Positions 1 through 7,901 of a stretch of 64,000 nt of DNA are shown piece by piece. The DNA comes from Paraburkholderia sp. UYCP14C (GTDB lineage: Bacteria; Pseudomonadota; Gammaproteobacteria; Burkholderiales; Burkholderiaceae), in contig NZ_SELS01000019.1 in assembly GCF_004197395.1 (NCBI RefSeq), positions 88,518 through 152,517 on the forward strand, in the 5' to 3' direction. Numbering within the stretch: position 1 is the stretch's first letter; every line of letters begins with the position of its first letter. A program made the translations under genes and the position numbers. The notes under the pieces are model-generated. The model was not told the origin of the DNA. It worked only from the letters and a program-made list of their open reading frames with translations, and did no database searches.

Positions 1-126
1 CTGCTGCGCGGCGGCGATATCACGCACGTAGTTCACGCCGACGCACCAGCCGCGCGCGCCCAGCAGCCGCGCGGTGGCGCGGCCGATGCCGCGGCTGCCG
101 CCGGTAATCAGAACAGCTTTCGTCAT
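1..126 (-). CDS. SDR-family oxidoreductase, N-terminal fragment (runs off window)
   Basis: Only the first 42 codons are present; the gene continues past the left edge. The fragment starts MTKAVLITGGSRGIGRATAR, which holds the Rossmann-fold TGGSRGIG dinucleotide-binding motif of short-chain dehydrogenases/reductases. The family reduces or oxidises carbonyl/hydroxyl groups with NAD(P)H; the substrate cannot be judged without the Tyr-Lys catalytic part. The ATG complement is at 124-126 and the gene reads away from the LOG gene's 3' end, 64 bases away. Confidence 0.75.
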   Translation of the reverse strand, partial: MTKAVLITGGSRGIGRATARLLGARGWCVGVNYVRDIAAAQQ

Positions 127-190
127 CGCATCCTCATGGTTGGGGTGATGCGCGCGCGGCGCGCCGCGCTCGGGTTCGGCGGACAGGGGG

Positions 191-778
191 TTAAATCGCG
201 TCGCTTTGCACCGCCGCCCATTTGTCGCGCGCGGGCGGCGCGTAGCGTTGCAGCTTGCCGATCAGCGTGGCCGGATCGGCGTCGATCTGCAGCATGTCGA
301 GATAGGTCTTGCGCAAGAAGCCTTCGTCGATCGTGTGCTGAAGCAGGTGGATCAGCGGCTCGTAGAAGCCGCCGGTGTTCAGGAGTGCAACCGGTTTGCC
401 GTGGTAGCCCAACTGCGCCCACGTGAAGACCTCGAACAGCTCCTCGAGCGTGCCCGCGCCGCCCGGCATCGCGACGAACGCGTCGGCCAGCTCGGCCATC
501 ATCTTCTTGCGATGATGCATGTCGGGCACCACGTGCAGCTCCGTCAGGCCGTTATGACCCACTTCCTTGCTGACCAGCAGCTCGGGAATCACGCCGACCG
601 CGCGGCCGCCTTCGGCCATCACGGTATCGGCGATCACGCCCATCAACCCCACCTTGCCGCCGCCGTAGACGAGCGCGAGATCGGCCTCGACCAGCGCGCG
701 GCCGAACGCGCGCGCCGCCTGCGCATACAACGGTTTGGCCCCCATCGAGGAGCCGCAATAGACACACACCGACTTCAT
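191..778 (-). CDS. LOG-family cytokinin riboside 5'-monophosphate phosphoribohydrolase (TIGR00730)
   Basis: A 195-aa cytosolic protein of the Lonely Guy/lysine-decarboxylase-like family, which releases the base from nucleoside 5'-monophosphates. The family signature MPGGAGTLEELFEVFTWAQL is present, preceded by the usual VYGGGKVGLMG nucleotide-binding loop near residues 38-48. I take the ATG at 778; an in-frame TTG six bases upstream would add two residues and is less likely. The gene begins two bases after the stop of the TetR gene, so the two are almost certainly cotranscribed. In bacteria outside plant contexts the physiological substrate is uncertain. Confidence 0.85.
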   Translation of the reverse strand: MKSVCVYCGSSMGAKPLYAQAARAFGRALVEADLALVYGGGKVGLMGVIADTVMAEGGRAVGVIPELLVSKEVGHNGLTELHVVPDMHHRKKMMAELADAFVAMPGGAGTLEELFEVFTWAQLGYHGKPVALLNTGGFYEPLIHLLQHTIDEGFLRKTYLDMLQIDADPATLIGKLQRYAPPARDKWAAVQSDAI

Positions 779-780
779 GC

Positions 781-1506
781 TCAACTGTCCTTCGATTCGT
801 TGCGAGGCGCGGCGCCTTCACGCGGCGGCAGGTAGTCGTAGAACTCGCGCTTGGGCAGCGTGCCCGATACGAGGTCGTCGAACAGCTGCCGCGAGCGGCC
901 GCGCAGGTAGGGCGCCATCAGCGAGACGATCTGCACGCTCACCTGATGCAGCTCCTCGCGGATCGCTTCCTGCTCGTTGTATTTGCGCGGATTCATCACG
1001 AACTGATAGGACAGCCAGTAGGTGCCGATCACGCCCACGTTGGTCGCGATCACCTGCATTTCCTGCGGCGTCGCGACCATTTCGCCATCGGCGACGAGCT
1101 GCTCGCAGAACTGGCTCGCGAAGCGCACCTTGTGACTGATGATCTGCTTGAAGTGCGTCTCGAGCGTGCGGTTACGGGCGAGCAGGTCGTTCAGGTCGCG
1201 GTACAGGAAGCGGTAGCGCCACGTGAAATCGACCATGTACTGCAGATACGACCACATTTCGTCGATGGTCGCGCGATGGTCGTCGGGGAAACGCAGACGC
1301 TTTTCGATCTCCTGCTCGAACTGGCTGAAGATGCTGTTGATGATGTCGTCTTTGTTGCGGAAGTGGTAGTACAGGTTGCCTGGACTGATTTCCATTTCCT
1401 CGGCGATCGTCGTCGTCGTGACGTTCGGCTCGCCGATTTCGTTGAATAGCTTCAACGACAGTTCGAGAATCCGTTCGCGCGTGCGGCGGGGAGGTTTGGC
1501 TTCCAT
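781..1506 (-). CDS. TetR/AcrR-family transcriptional regulator
   Basis: A 241-aa repressor. The N-terminal helix-turn-helix lies at about residues 8-60 (TRERILELSLKLFNEIGEPN, then a recognition helix ending SPGNLYYHFRNKDDI). The C-terminal domain is all-helical and of the type seen in the TetR_C group PF13972; its ligand is unknown. The gene is followed two bases later by the LOG gene. A promoter with an AAC-N5-GTT element between its -35 and -10 lies 190 bases upstream, which suggests autoregulation, but this is inference. Confidence 0.85.
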   Translation of the reverse strand: MEAKPPRRTRERILELSLKLFNEIGEPNVTTTTIAEEMEISPGNLYYHFRNKDDIINSIFSQFEQEIEKRLRFPDDHRATIDEMWSYLQYMVDFTWRYRFLYRDLNDLLARNRTLETHFKQIISHKVRFASQFCEQLVADGEMVATPQEMQVIATNVGVIGTYWLSYQFVMNPRKYNEQEAIREELHQVSVQIVSLMAPYLRGRSRQLFDDLVSGTLPKREFYDYLPPREGAAPRNESKDS

Positions 1507-1695
1507 GTCGTCCGGCCCTGGTTATGCCGGGCTGATCGCGCGGCGGCGTGCCGCTGCTGCGTGTTCCACCCGGATGCGGTTGGTATTTTGAGCTCTCCCG
1601 AACCCGCTGCGATGCGGCGGGCCCCCCGAAAGGGCAGGATGACGCGAGGCGCGGCAACGACTGCGCGAGCGGTTTTCCTGTGAGACCGTCAAACG

Positions 1696-1723
1696 ATTAT
1701 AAACCGAGCGTTCTAATACCCAA
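1696..1723 (-). promoter_or_regulatory. Predicted sigma-70 promoter with internal inverted repeat, TetR-LOG operon
   Basis: On the minus strand TTGGGT (1718-1723), 16 bases, then TATAAT (1696-1701). Between them lies AACGCTCGGTT, an AAC-N5-GTT inverted repeat of the size bound by TetR proteins. The remainder of the 317-base gap 1507-1823 shows no gene or clear terminator. Confidence 0.5.
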
Positions 1724-1823
1724 CCGGCTGTGCGGATTTTCATTCCGGCGGAGGTGCCGGCGCGAGCGCGTTGGCCGCGCATGGAGCGTGCGCCGATACG
1801 CGCGCTTCAACCCGCGTCGAACC

Positions 1824-2519
1824 TCAAAGCCACGCGCGAATCCAGCCGACCACTAGCGGCCCGACGATCAACCCCCACGTCATCAGACACATGCCGAGCG
1901 CGACCATCACGGCCGCGCTGCCGAGATCTTTCGCGCGGCGCGACAGCTCGTGACGCTCGAGCGAGATCCGGTCGATTGCCGCCTCGACGCTCGAATTGAG
2001 CAGCTCGACGATCAGCACGAGCAGCACCGAGCCGAGCAGCAGCACGCGCGACACGGGGTCGACGGGCACCACGAGGCCGCACGGGATCAGGATCGCGGCC
2101 AGCGTGAGTTCCTGCCGGAACGCGCTCTCCTCGCGAATCGCGACGCGAAAACCGGCCAGCGAGTTTTTCATCGCGTGCCATGCTCGCGTGAGGCCGCGGT
2201 TGCCTTTATAGGGGTTGAAAGGCAGCGGGGCGAGCGGGTCGTCGGGGCTGAGCGGCTCGTGGGGGGCGTCGCGAGTTGAGTCGCGAGTCGACTCGCGATG
2301 GGTGTCGTGGGTGGCGTCGTGTTGCGCGCCGCCCGCGACGTTGGCGCCGCCGTTCATGGTTCTCGCGCCGTTCACGCGATGCGCGGTATCCGCATGCTCG
2401 GCCACACCCGGCTCGCGGACGTCGTCGAACGGTTCGATGCTCGTGGTGTCGCTGGTGGACTCGACGGCGCGCAGTGCGCCGTTCGACGCGCCTTCGGCGC
2501 TGGATCGACTGCTTCGCAT
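1824..2519 (-). CDS. dgkA: Diacylglycerol kinase with long N-terminal extension
   Basis: A 231-aa protein. The C-terminal 120 residues are the prokaryotic DgkA membrane enzyme, which phosphorylates diacylglycerol to phosphatidic acid. The family signature ELLNSSVEAAID lies near residues 172-183, with three hydrophobic segments. The first ~100 residues are polar, low-complexity and absent from classical DgkA (about 120 aa); they include an ESTRDSTRD repeat. I chose ATG 2519 because GGAG sits seven bases upstream; a start at 2564 would overlap the previous gene by 23 bases. The gene follows a glycosyltransferase and a PlcP-like phosphoesterase, so it may recycle the diacylglycerol they produce or compete for it. 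Confidence 0.85.
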   Translation of the reverse strand: MRSSRSSAEGASNGALRAVESTSDTTSIEPFDDVREPGVAEHADTAHRVNGARTMNGGANVAGGAQHDATHDTHRESTRDSTRDAPHEPLSPDDPLAPLPFNPYKGNRGLTRAWHAMKNSLAGFRVAIREESAFRQELTLAAILIPCGLVVPVDPVSRVLLLGSVLLVLIVELLNSSVEAAIDRISLERHELSRRAKDLGSAAVMVALGMCLMTWGLIVGPLVVGWIRAWL

Positions 2520-2541
2520 GGATAGCTCCGCGCGCGCCGCA

Positions 2542-3585
2542 TCACGCGGCGGCGCTTTCCTCACGATACGCCGGGCCGCGCAGCGGCTTCAGATGCGCGG
2601 CGAATTGTGCGGACGCCGCCGCCCACGAGAAGCGCTCGGCCCACGCGCGCGCATGCGATCGATCGATCTTCAGTGCTTCGAGACAGGCTTCGCGCAGCTC
2701 CTCGTGCATCGCACCGGCGCCGCCGTCGCCGAGCACGTCGATCGGACCGGTGACCGGATAGGCGGCCACCGGCGTGCCGCATGCGAGCGCTTCGAGCAGC
2801 ACGAGCCCGAACGTGTCGGTGCGGCTCGGAAACACGAAGACGTCGGCGGCCGCGTAGACCTTCGCGAGCTCGGCCTGCGACAGCACGCCCAGATAGTTGA
2901 CCTGCGGATAGCGCGACTTCAGTTCGGCGAGCGCCGGACCTTCACCCGCGACCCACTTCGAGCCGGGCAGATCGAGCTGCAGGAATGCCTCGACGTTCTT
3001 CTCGACCGCCACGCGTCCCACGTACAGGAAGATCGGCCGCGCGCTGTTGAGCACCTTCGAGTCCATCGGACGGAAGATCTCGAGATCGACGCCGCGCGTC
3101 CATAGCACGACGTTGGTGAAGCCGAACTTTTCGAGGTCCTGCTTGACGACGGGCGTCGGCGCCATCACCGCGAGCGACGGCCCATGGAACCAGTGCAGAA
3201 ATTTGTAGGTGGCCGCGAGCGGGATGCGAAAGCGCGCCTGCACGTACTCGGGAAAGCGCGTGTGATACGCGGTCGTGAACGGCAGTTTGTGCTTCAGCGC
3301 ATACGCGCGCGCGGCCATGCCGAGCGGACCTTCGGTCGCGATGTGCAACGCGTCGGGCGCGAAACGGTCGATACGCTCGTGCAGCCGGCGGCGCGGCAGC
3401 AGCGACAGGCGAATCTCCGGATACGTCGGGCACGGAATGGTGCGGAATTCGAGCGGCGTCAGCAGATCGACCTGATGGCCGAGCGCGGTGAGTTCGCGCC
3501 GGGTGTTCTTCAGCGTGCGCACGACGCCGTTGACTTGCGGCTCCCATGCGTCGGTGACGATCATGATCTTCATCGCGTTGTTCAT
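2542..3585 (-). CDS. GT4-family glycosyltransferase, Agt-like (diacylglycerol glycosylation candidate)
   Basis: A 347-aa GT-B glycosyltransferase. The N-terminal half begins KIMIVTDAWEPQVNGVVRTL, typical of the GtfA/mannosyltransferase MgtA-like group, and the donor-binding region PSRTDTFGLVLLEA at residues 253-266 holds the E-x7-E type motif. It has no transmembrane segment and is probably peripheral to the inner membrane. It sits between a PlcP-like phosphoesterase and dgkA. In marine and other proteobacteria plcP-agt pairs make glycolipids from diacylglycerol during phosphate starvation; that function is inferred here from family and order. An alternative role in glycan synthesis cannot be excluded. 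Confidence 0.75.
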   Translation of the reverse strand: MNNAMKIMIVTDAWEPQVNGVVRTLKNTRRELTALGHQVDLLTPLEFRTIPCPTYPEIRLSLLPRRRLHERIDRFAPDALHIATEGPLGMAARAYALKHKLPFTTAYHTRFPEYVQARFRIPLAATYKFLHWFHGPSLAVMAPTPVVKQDLEKFGFTNVVLWTRGVDLEIFRPMDSKVLNSARPIFLYVGRVAVEKNVEAFLQLDLPGSKWVAGEGPALAELKSRYPQVNYLGVLSQAELAKVYAAADVFVFPSRTDTFGLVLLEALACGTPVAAYPVTGPIDVLGDGGAGAMHEELREACLEALKIDRSHARAWAERFSWAAASAQFAAHLKPLRGPAYREESAAA

Positions 3586-3621
3586 CGCTGCGGGCCCTTT
3601 GGAATTGAAGAGTGGAACTGC

Positions 3622-4563
3622 TCAGGCAGTGGCGCGGGCTTTTTGCGTGCCCGCCTGGGGCGCGCGCAGCGCGGTCCAGAAGATCACCTTGAGCTCGCCT
3701 TCATAGGTCTCGACGAGCGCCGACAGACTCTCGACCCAATCGCCGTCGTTGCAATAGAGCACGCCGTCGATCTCGCGCATCTCGGCCTTGTGGATGTGCC
3801 CGCAGACGACGCCGTCGCAACCGCGGCGACGCGCTTCGTCGGTCATCACGCGTTCGAACGACGAGATGAAGTTGACCGCGTTCTTGACCTGATGCTTCAG
3901 GTATTGCGACAGCGACCAGTACGGGAAGCCGAGCTTGCTGCGGATGCGGTTGAACCAGCGGTTCAGCACAAGGATCATCGTGTACAGCGTGTCGCCGAGG
4001 TAGGCGAGCCACTTCGCGTGCTGGATCACGCCGTCGAACAGATCGCCGTGCACGATCCACAGGCGCTTGCCGGCGAGCGTCGTGTGGAACGCTTCGCCGC
4101 GCACGTGAATGTCGCCGAACGCGAGGTCGCAGAACTGGCGCGCGGCTTCGTCGTGATTGCCGGGCACGTAGATGACCTGGGTGCCTTTGCGCGCTTTGCG
4201 CAGCACTTTCTGCACGACGTCGTTGTGCGCCTGCGGCCAGTACCAGCCTTTCTTCAACTGCCAGCCGTCGATGATGTCGCCGACGAGGTACAGGTACTCC
4301 GATTCGTTGTGGCGCAGGAAGTCGAGCAGATAACCTGCCTGGCAGCCGCTCGAACCGAGGTGGATATCCGAGAGCCAGATCGTGCGATAGCGGTGCGGAT
4401 TGTCGTGGCCGTCGTCGTGATGGTCGGCGTTGGCATCGAGAGATGGCGTCGCCGGCAGCGGCAGGCCGTGATGAGTAGAACCCGGGGCGGGCCGGAACGC
4501 GACGGAGTCGACGCTCGGACCGGTTTGACGAAACAGGGAAGTCGCGGACGTATTTGGGTCCAT
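3622..4563 (-). CDS. Calcineurin-like phosphoesterase, PlcP/LpxH-like
   Basis: A 313-aa metallophosphoesterase. All metal-binding motifs are present: SDIHLG (Asp66, His68), GDIID (95-99), GNHDE (135-139), VHGD (His172) and GHIH (255-258). Residues 1-58 are polar and probably disordered. The fold is shared with UDP-2,3-diacylglucosamine hydrolase LpxH, and automatic annotation would probably call it that. The pairing with an Agt-like glycosyltransferase favours PlcP, which splits phospholipid head groups to give diacylglycerol. The spacing to the glycosyltransferase is 36 bases and they are likely cotranscribed. ATG 4563 is the first start after the putative Pho box. Confidence 0.75.
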   Translation of the reverse strand: MDPNTSATSLFRQTGPSVDSVAFRPAPGSTHHGLPLPATPSLDANADHHDDGHDNPHRYRTIWLSDIHLGSSGCQAGYLLDFLRHNESEYLYLVGDIIDGWQLKKGWYWPQAHNDVVQKVLRKARKGTQVIYVPGNHDEAARQFCDLAFGDIHVRGEAFHTTLAGKRLWIVHGDLFDGVIQHAKWLAYLGDTLYTMILVLNRWFNRIRSKLGFPYWSLSQYLKHQVKNAVNFISSFERVMTDEARRRGCDGVVCGHIHKAEMREIDGVLYCNDGDWVESLSALVETYEGELKVIFWTALRAPQAGTQKARATA

Positions 4564-4607
4564 GGCTCACGCGTCGAGTGGCGGTGCCCGTATTGGGCCG
4601 GGCGCGC

Positions 4608-4625
4608 GTGACTTCGGCGTGACAG
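4608..4625 (-). promoter_or_regulatory. Candidate Pho box upstream of the PlcP-like gene
   Basis: On the minus strand CTGTCAC-GCCG-AAGTCAC: two 7-mers 11 bases apart, one matching the PhoB half-site CTGTCAY fully and the other at five of seven positions. It lies 45-62 bases before the start codon, with a weak CAATAC -10 at 4590-4595. One box in GC-rich DNA is modest evidence, but it agrees with the lipid-remodelling reading of the operon. Confidence 0.4.
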
Positions 4626-4831
4626 TCATGAGAAGTTCTTATTACCAAGGGGCCTTGGTGGGGCCTGTTTTTTCGTTGTTCTGGCTTGGTTGGCCTTTCC
4701 TTGCTGGGTTGTCGGGCTATTGGCGTTGCCCTTGGGCAGGGCGGCGCCTCTTTTTTGTCTGTGTTCCTGCGGCGTTGGCCTTTCCTTGTTTTGTTATCGG
4801 TCTATTGGCGTTGCCCCTGTGCGGGGCGGCA

Positions 4832-4863
4832 CCTACTTTCTTTGCTGCTGCAAAGAAAGTAGG
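4832..4863. repeat. Perfect hairpin in left arm
   Basis: CCTACTTTCTTTGC, TGCT loop, then its exact reverse complement: a 14-bp perfect stem. The identical element is present in inverse orientation at 5251-5282. It could act as a bidirectional terminator or as a REP-like target. Confidence 0.75.
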
Positions 4864-5250
4864 CAAAGAAGACAGCTCAAACCGCCAGCTCATAAGTGGG
4901 TCCCGTGGTCCGCATGAGGCAGTGGTGCATCTGGAATCCGTGCCCCCGCACATTCCCCGTTCGTGACCAGGCCATCATCCCTCCCACTCCGCACTGCGTG
5001 GGTCGCGGACGGGTCCGCGAGGGAAACCAGTGATTTGGCCCGCGCAGCGGGGGCCGTCGGCTACGCCTCGGCGATGCGCCGGAACAACCGATGGTTTTTG
5101 AACGGGGATTCGGCGCGCGTAGCGCCGCCGGAGGAATGACGGCCTTGTCACGGGTGCTGAATGTGCGGGAGCACGGATTCCAGATGCACCACTACCTCGC
5201 GCAGACCGAGGGACCCGCTTAAGAGTTAGCGGTTTGAGCTGTCTTCCTTG

Positions 5251-5282
5251 CCTACTTTCTTTGCAGCAGCAAAGAAAGTAGG
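5251..5282. repeat. Perfect hairpin in right arm
   Basis: The same 14-bp stem as at 4832-4863, inverted, with an AGCA loop. It lies downstream of the leftward RDD gene and could end its transcript. Confidence 0.75.
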
Positions 5283-5399
5283 TGCCGCCCCGCACAGGGG
5301 CAACGCTAATAGACCCATAAGACAACAAGGAAAGGCCAAGAAAGCCGGAACAACGAAAGGAGCCCGACCCGGCCCAAGGGGGCCAACAACCCCGCGCGC

Positions 5400-5924
5400 T
5401 CAGCGCACAACCGTTACCACCCGCGTGCCCGCAAGCCGGTCATGCAAAAACTGCCGCTGCGGATCCAAACGCCCACTAGCGGCCCACGCCACGAACCAGA
5501 CACCCGCGATAACGAGCGTCTGCGGCACCCGCAACCCAAGCATCGGATGCAACGCCAGCGGCGGCAAAAACCACAACCAGGCGAGCACATACCGCCCAAT
5601 CGCGCGCCCACCAGAAATCGGCGCGCCATCAGCGCCAACAACCCGTAACCGCCAGGTTTTCATCGGCAGCGTCTGGCCGCCGTGGGTCCAGAACCAGACG
5701 AAATACACGCCAACCACGAGGCCGATCCAGGCGGCTAGCAGGTTGTGATGCGCAAGCCCGTTGCGCTGCTGCGTAAGCGTGCTGAACAGATAACCGGCGA
5801 GAAACACGACGCCGAACAGAATAACTGCTTCGTACAGCAATGCCGCCAGCCGCCGCCGGACGGTGGGCGCCGTGCCGCCAGGTACGGCGGCGGGCAGAGC
5901 AGGGGGGACGAGCGGCTGGGCCAT
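5400..5924 (-). CDS. RDD-family membrane protein
   Basis: A 174-aa integral membrane protein. It starts with a Pro/Ala-rich segment and then VRRRLAALLYEAVILFGVVF, the Arg-rich first RDD helix. The second motif KTWRLRVVGADG is characteristic of RDD domains, and three or four hydrophobic segments follow. The function of RDD proteins is poorly known; some affect ion exchange or membrane insertion. It lies 21 bases after DUF3106 in the order sigma factor-DUF3619-DUF3106-RDD that recurs in beta-proteobacteria. Confidence 0.8.
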   Translation of the reverse strand: MAQPLVPPALPAAVPGGTAPTVRRRLAALLYEAVILFGVVFLAGYLFSTLTQQRNGLAHHNLLAAWIGLVVGVYFVWFWTHGGQTLPMKTWRLRVVGADGAPISGGRAIGRYVLAWLWFLPPLALHPMLGLRVPQTLVIAGVWFVAWAASGRLDPQRQFLHDRLAGTRVVTVVR

Positions 5925-5945
5925 GTAACGGGCTCGGGATCGGAA

Positions 5946-6713
5946 TCAGGAGCCGTGGAAGATCGCCGGCGCCTCGGCTGGCGACACCGGCACCGGCGTC
6001 GCCGGCACGAAGCTGCCCGCCGCCGGAATCGCGGGCGGCGCCGGCAGCGAGGCCGCGGCCGGCGCGGAGGCAGCCGGCGCGGCGCTCGCCGCCGCGGTAG
6101 CGCTGGCACCGTGCTCGCGCGCGTTCACAAGGCGGTCGATGCCCCTGATCTCGTTGCGAGCCGACGGCGGCGCGCTGACGACGCTGGGGCGGCGCTTGTG
6201 CTCGCTCGCGGCGAGCCGCTCCTTCGTTTCTTCGGGCAGCTGCTGGTACGCTTTCCACGCGTTCTGGCGAGCTTCGCGCGGCAACTCCTTCGAAACCTGG
6301 TAGTTCTCTCGCGCGACACGGCGCTGATCGGGCGTCATCCGCACCCATTCGCTCATGCGCTCATGCAGACGTTTTTGCGCATCCGGCGACATCTTTGCGT
6401 ATCGCGACGCGATCTTGATCCATTTGCGCTTGCGTTCGTCGCTAAACGAATCCCACTGGGATTCGAATGGCGCGAGCGCGACATGATCAGCCGCACTCAG
6501 GCGCGACCATGCGAGCGGGCTGTTGCTGCCCGGCAGGCCGGGCAAATCGACGGAAAGTGCGGGAGCGGGCGTGGGCGCGGCGACGTTGACGCCGGGCGAC
6601 GGATTGCCCACCGACGATGGGCTCGGATGAAAGCGCGGATAGGTCGCGACAAACGACACCAGGGCCGCGATCGTGCATCCGAAAACAACGGCCAGGCCGC
6701 GCTTGTAACTCAC
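5946..6713 (-). CDS. DUF3106 domain protein, membrane-anchored
   Basis: A 255-aa protein with an N-terminal hydrophobic anchor (LAVVFGCTIAALVSFVA), a Pro/Ser linker, then the helical DUF3106 region. That region has the Trp/Arg pattern of the family (WDSFSDERKRKWIKIASRYA, with repeated MTPDQRR and LPEETKERL motifs), which resembles metal-sensing periplasmic helical repeats. The C-terminus is Ala/Pro-rich. I choose GTG 6713, with GGGAG nine bases upstream and 16 bases after the DUF3619 stop. An ATG at 6779 would overlap that gene by 50 bases. Its role is unknown; context suggests it serves the adjacent ECF sigma system. Confidence 0.7.
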   Translation of the reverse strand: MSYKRGLAVVFGCTIAALVSFVATYPRFHPSPSSVGNPSPGVNVAAPTPAPALSVDLPGLPGSNSPLAWSRLSAADHVALAPFESQWDSFSDERKRKWIKIASRYAKMSPDAQKRLHERMSEWVRMTPDQRRVARENYQVSKELPREARQNAWKAYQQLPEETKERLAASEHKRRPSVVSAPPSARNEIRGIDRLVNAREHGASATAAASAAPAASAPAAASLPAPPAIPAAGSFVPATPVPVSPAEAPAIFHGS

Positions 6714-6729
6714 CCGAGGAATCTCCCGC

Positions 6730-7161
6730 TCAGTGGGCGCGTGAAAGATACGCGTTGAAGCCGTGGTCGAGATAGGCATTGAGCGGCAGGTCGTCGCTTA
6801 GCATGGCGGCATCGATATCGGCGAGCTCGGCGGTGCGCTGGTGGTCTTCCCAGTAGGCGATGCCGATCAGGCTCACGACCAGCGCGGCGAGCGGCCACGC
6901 GAGCGCGAAGCGGCGCAGCGGCCAGCGGCGGCGCGGCTCGAGGCCTCCCTGTGGCAGCGCCGCCATCCCGGCCGGCATGCCGGCGAACGCGGGCACGAAC
7001 ACCGGCGCGGTGGCGGTTTCGGGCTTTTTGCGCGCCAACGCGGCGCGACGTGCAGCGGCGAGCCGGTCGACGGTGGCGGAAGGGAGGCTGGCGGTGTTTT
7101 CGTCGAGCGCGCGGCGCAGTTGACGCGCAAACTCGACTTCTGTGTTTTCGAGGGAGCTCAT
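6730..7161 (-). CDS. DUF3619 protein, putative membrane partner of the ECF sigma factor
   Basis: A 143-aa protein with one transmembrane segment near residues 82-102 (FALAWPLAALVVSLIGIAYW). The cytoplasmic N-terminus is short (MSSLENTEVEFARQLRRALD) and the distal part would be periplasmic. Its ATG overlaps the stop of the sigma gene (ATGA). Position, size and topology fit an anti-sigma-type protein, but it has no recognisable zinc motif and the regulatory role is inference. Confidence 0.75.
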   Translation of the reverse strand: MSSLENTEVEFARQLRRALDENTASLPSATVDRLAAARRAALARKKPETATAPVFVPAFAGMPAGMAALPQGGLEPRRRWPLRRFALAWPLAALVVSLIGIAYWEDHQRTAELADIDAAMLSDDLPLNAYLDHGFNAYLSRAH

Positions 7162-7721
7162 AGCGTAATTCCTTTCGCCTTGAGCGCTTGCGCGAGCGTG
7201 TGGGTGGCCCGGGAGCAGTGCGTTTTCACACTGCCTTCGGAGCAGCCCATTGCGGCGGCAGTCTCGGCGACATCCATATCCTCCCAATAACGCATGAGAA
7301 ACGCCTCCCGTTGACGTGCCGGTAATTTCTGGATCTCGTCGTCGATCAACTGAAGGACCTGCTCGCGTTCGAGCTTCTGTTCGTTGCTCTCGGAGCCAGC
7401 CGAACCCGCCTCGGCCTCGAAGGTTTCCAGCGGATCGAATTCGTCGTCGTCGGCATTGCCGAGCGACGAGAACAGACTGACCCACGTATTGCGTACTTTG
7501 GCACGACGGAAATAGTCGTGCGTCGCATTCTGCAGAATACGCTGAAACAGCAGCGGTAGCTCTGCCGCCGGACGATCGCCGTATTTCTCGGCGAGCTTGA
7601 TCATCGCGTCCTGCACGATGTCGAGGGACGCATCGTCGTCCCGCACGGCGTAGACCGTCTGCTTGAACGCGCGCCTTTCGACGCCCGCCAGAAAATCGGC
7701 GAGTTCCTTGTCTGATGCCAT
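7158..7721 (-). CDS. ECF-type RNA polymerase sigma factor
   Basis: A 187-aa sigma-70 family factor. Region 2 spans about residues 20-85 (DDDASLDIVQDAMIKLAEKY ... DYFRRAKVRNTW). Region 4 lies at about 125-180, beginning LPARQREAFLMRYWEDMDV with the helix-turn-helix AMGCSEGSVKTHCSRA. An acidic spacer (DDDEFDPLETFEAEAG) separates them. The start MASDKEL at 7721 leaves a 357-base divergent region to ilvI. The target promoters cannot be read from the sequence. Confidence 0.88.
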   Translation of the reverse strand: MASDKELADFLAGVERRAFKQTVYAVRDDDASLDIVQDAMIKLAEKYGDRPAAELPLLFQRILQNATHDYFRRAKVRNTWVSLFSSLGNADDDEFDPLETFEAEAGSAGSESNEQKLEREQVLQLIDDEIQKLPARQREAFLMRYWEDMDVAETAAAMGCSEGSVKTHCSRATHTLAQALKAKGITL

Positions 7722-7901
7722 CCGTGTGGGGTCGGCGCAGCAAGCGTGCGCGTAATCGGTCGAAAAATGTCGTAAAACTCGGCGGATGCTAACAAACTTT
7801 TGCTCCGATAGGGGCGAAACCTGCGCGAGCTTGCATTTTTCTGACGGTTGACATTCCGTCCGATCGCCCGCTCCTACGCGCGAGCCGCTGGCAATATTTT
7901 C

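Larger units (their letters stand above)
4640..5385. repeat. Non-coding inverted-repeat element with arms of about 220 bases
   Basis: The left arm (about 4765-4985) and right arm (about 5130-5345) are near-identical in opposite orientation. Both carry the same 32-bp hairpin, the block CCCCTGTGCGGGGCGGCACC, and a GTGCATCTGGAATCCGTGC block. The left side also has a partial tandem copy of the TTGGCCTTTCCTTG...CTATTGGCGTTGCCC unit (4690-4745 and 4775-4830). The centre (about 4986-5129) is unique. No coding sequence is convincing. From memory, similar sequences recur between genes in Paraburkholderia genomes; that is not checked here. It fills the gap between the PlcP-like and RDD genes. Confidence 0.7.

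Noticed and set aside
3622-4563. Assignment of the phosphoesterase as LpxH
   Set aside because: The fold allows it, but the partner glycosyltransferase, DgkA and Pho-box-like repeat suit PlcP better; left as PlcP/LpxH-like.
4562-4966. Short open frames inside the inverted-repeat element
   Set aside because: They run through repeats and hairpins, have no ribosome site and are Cys/Phe/Leu-rich by repeat composition.
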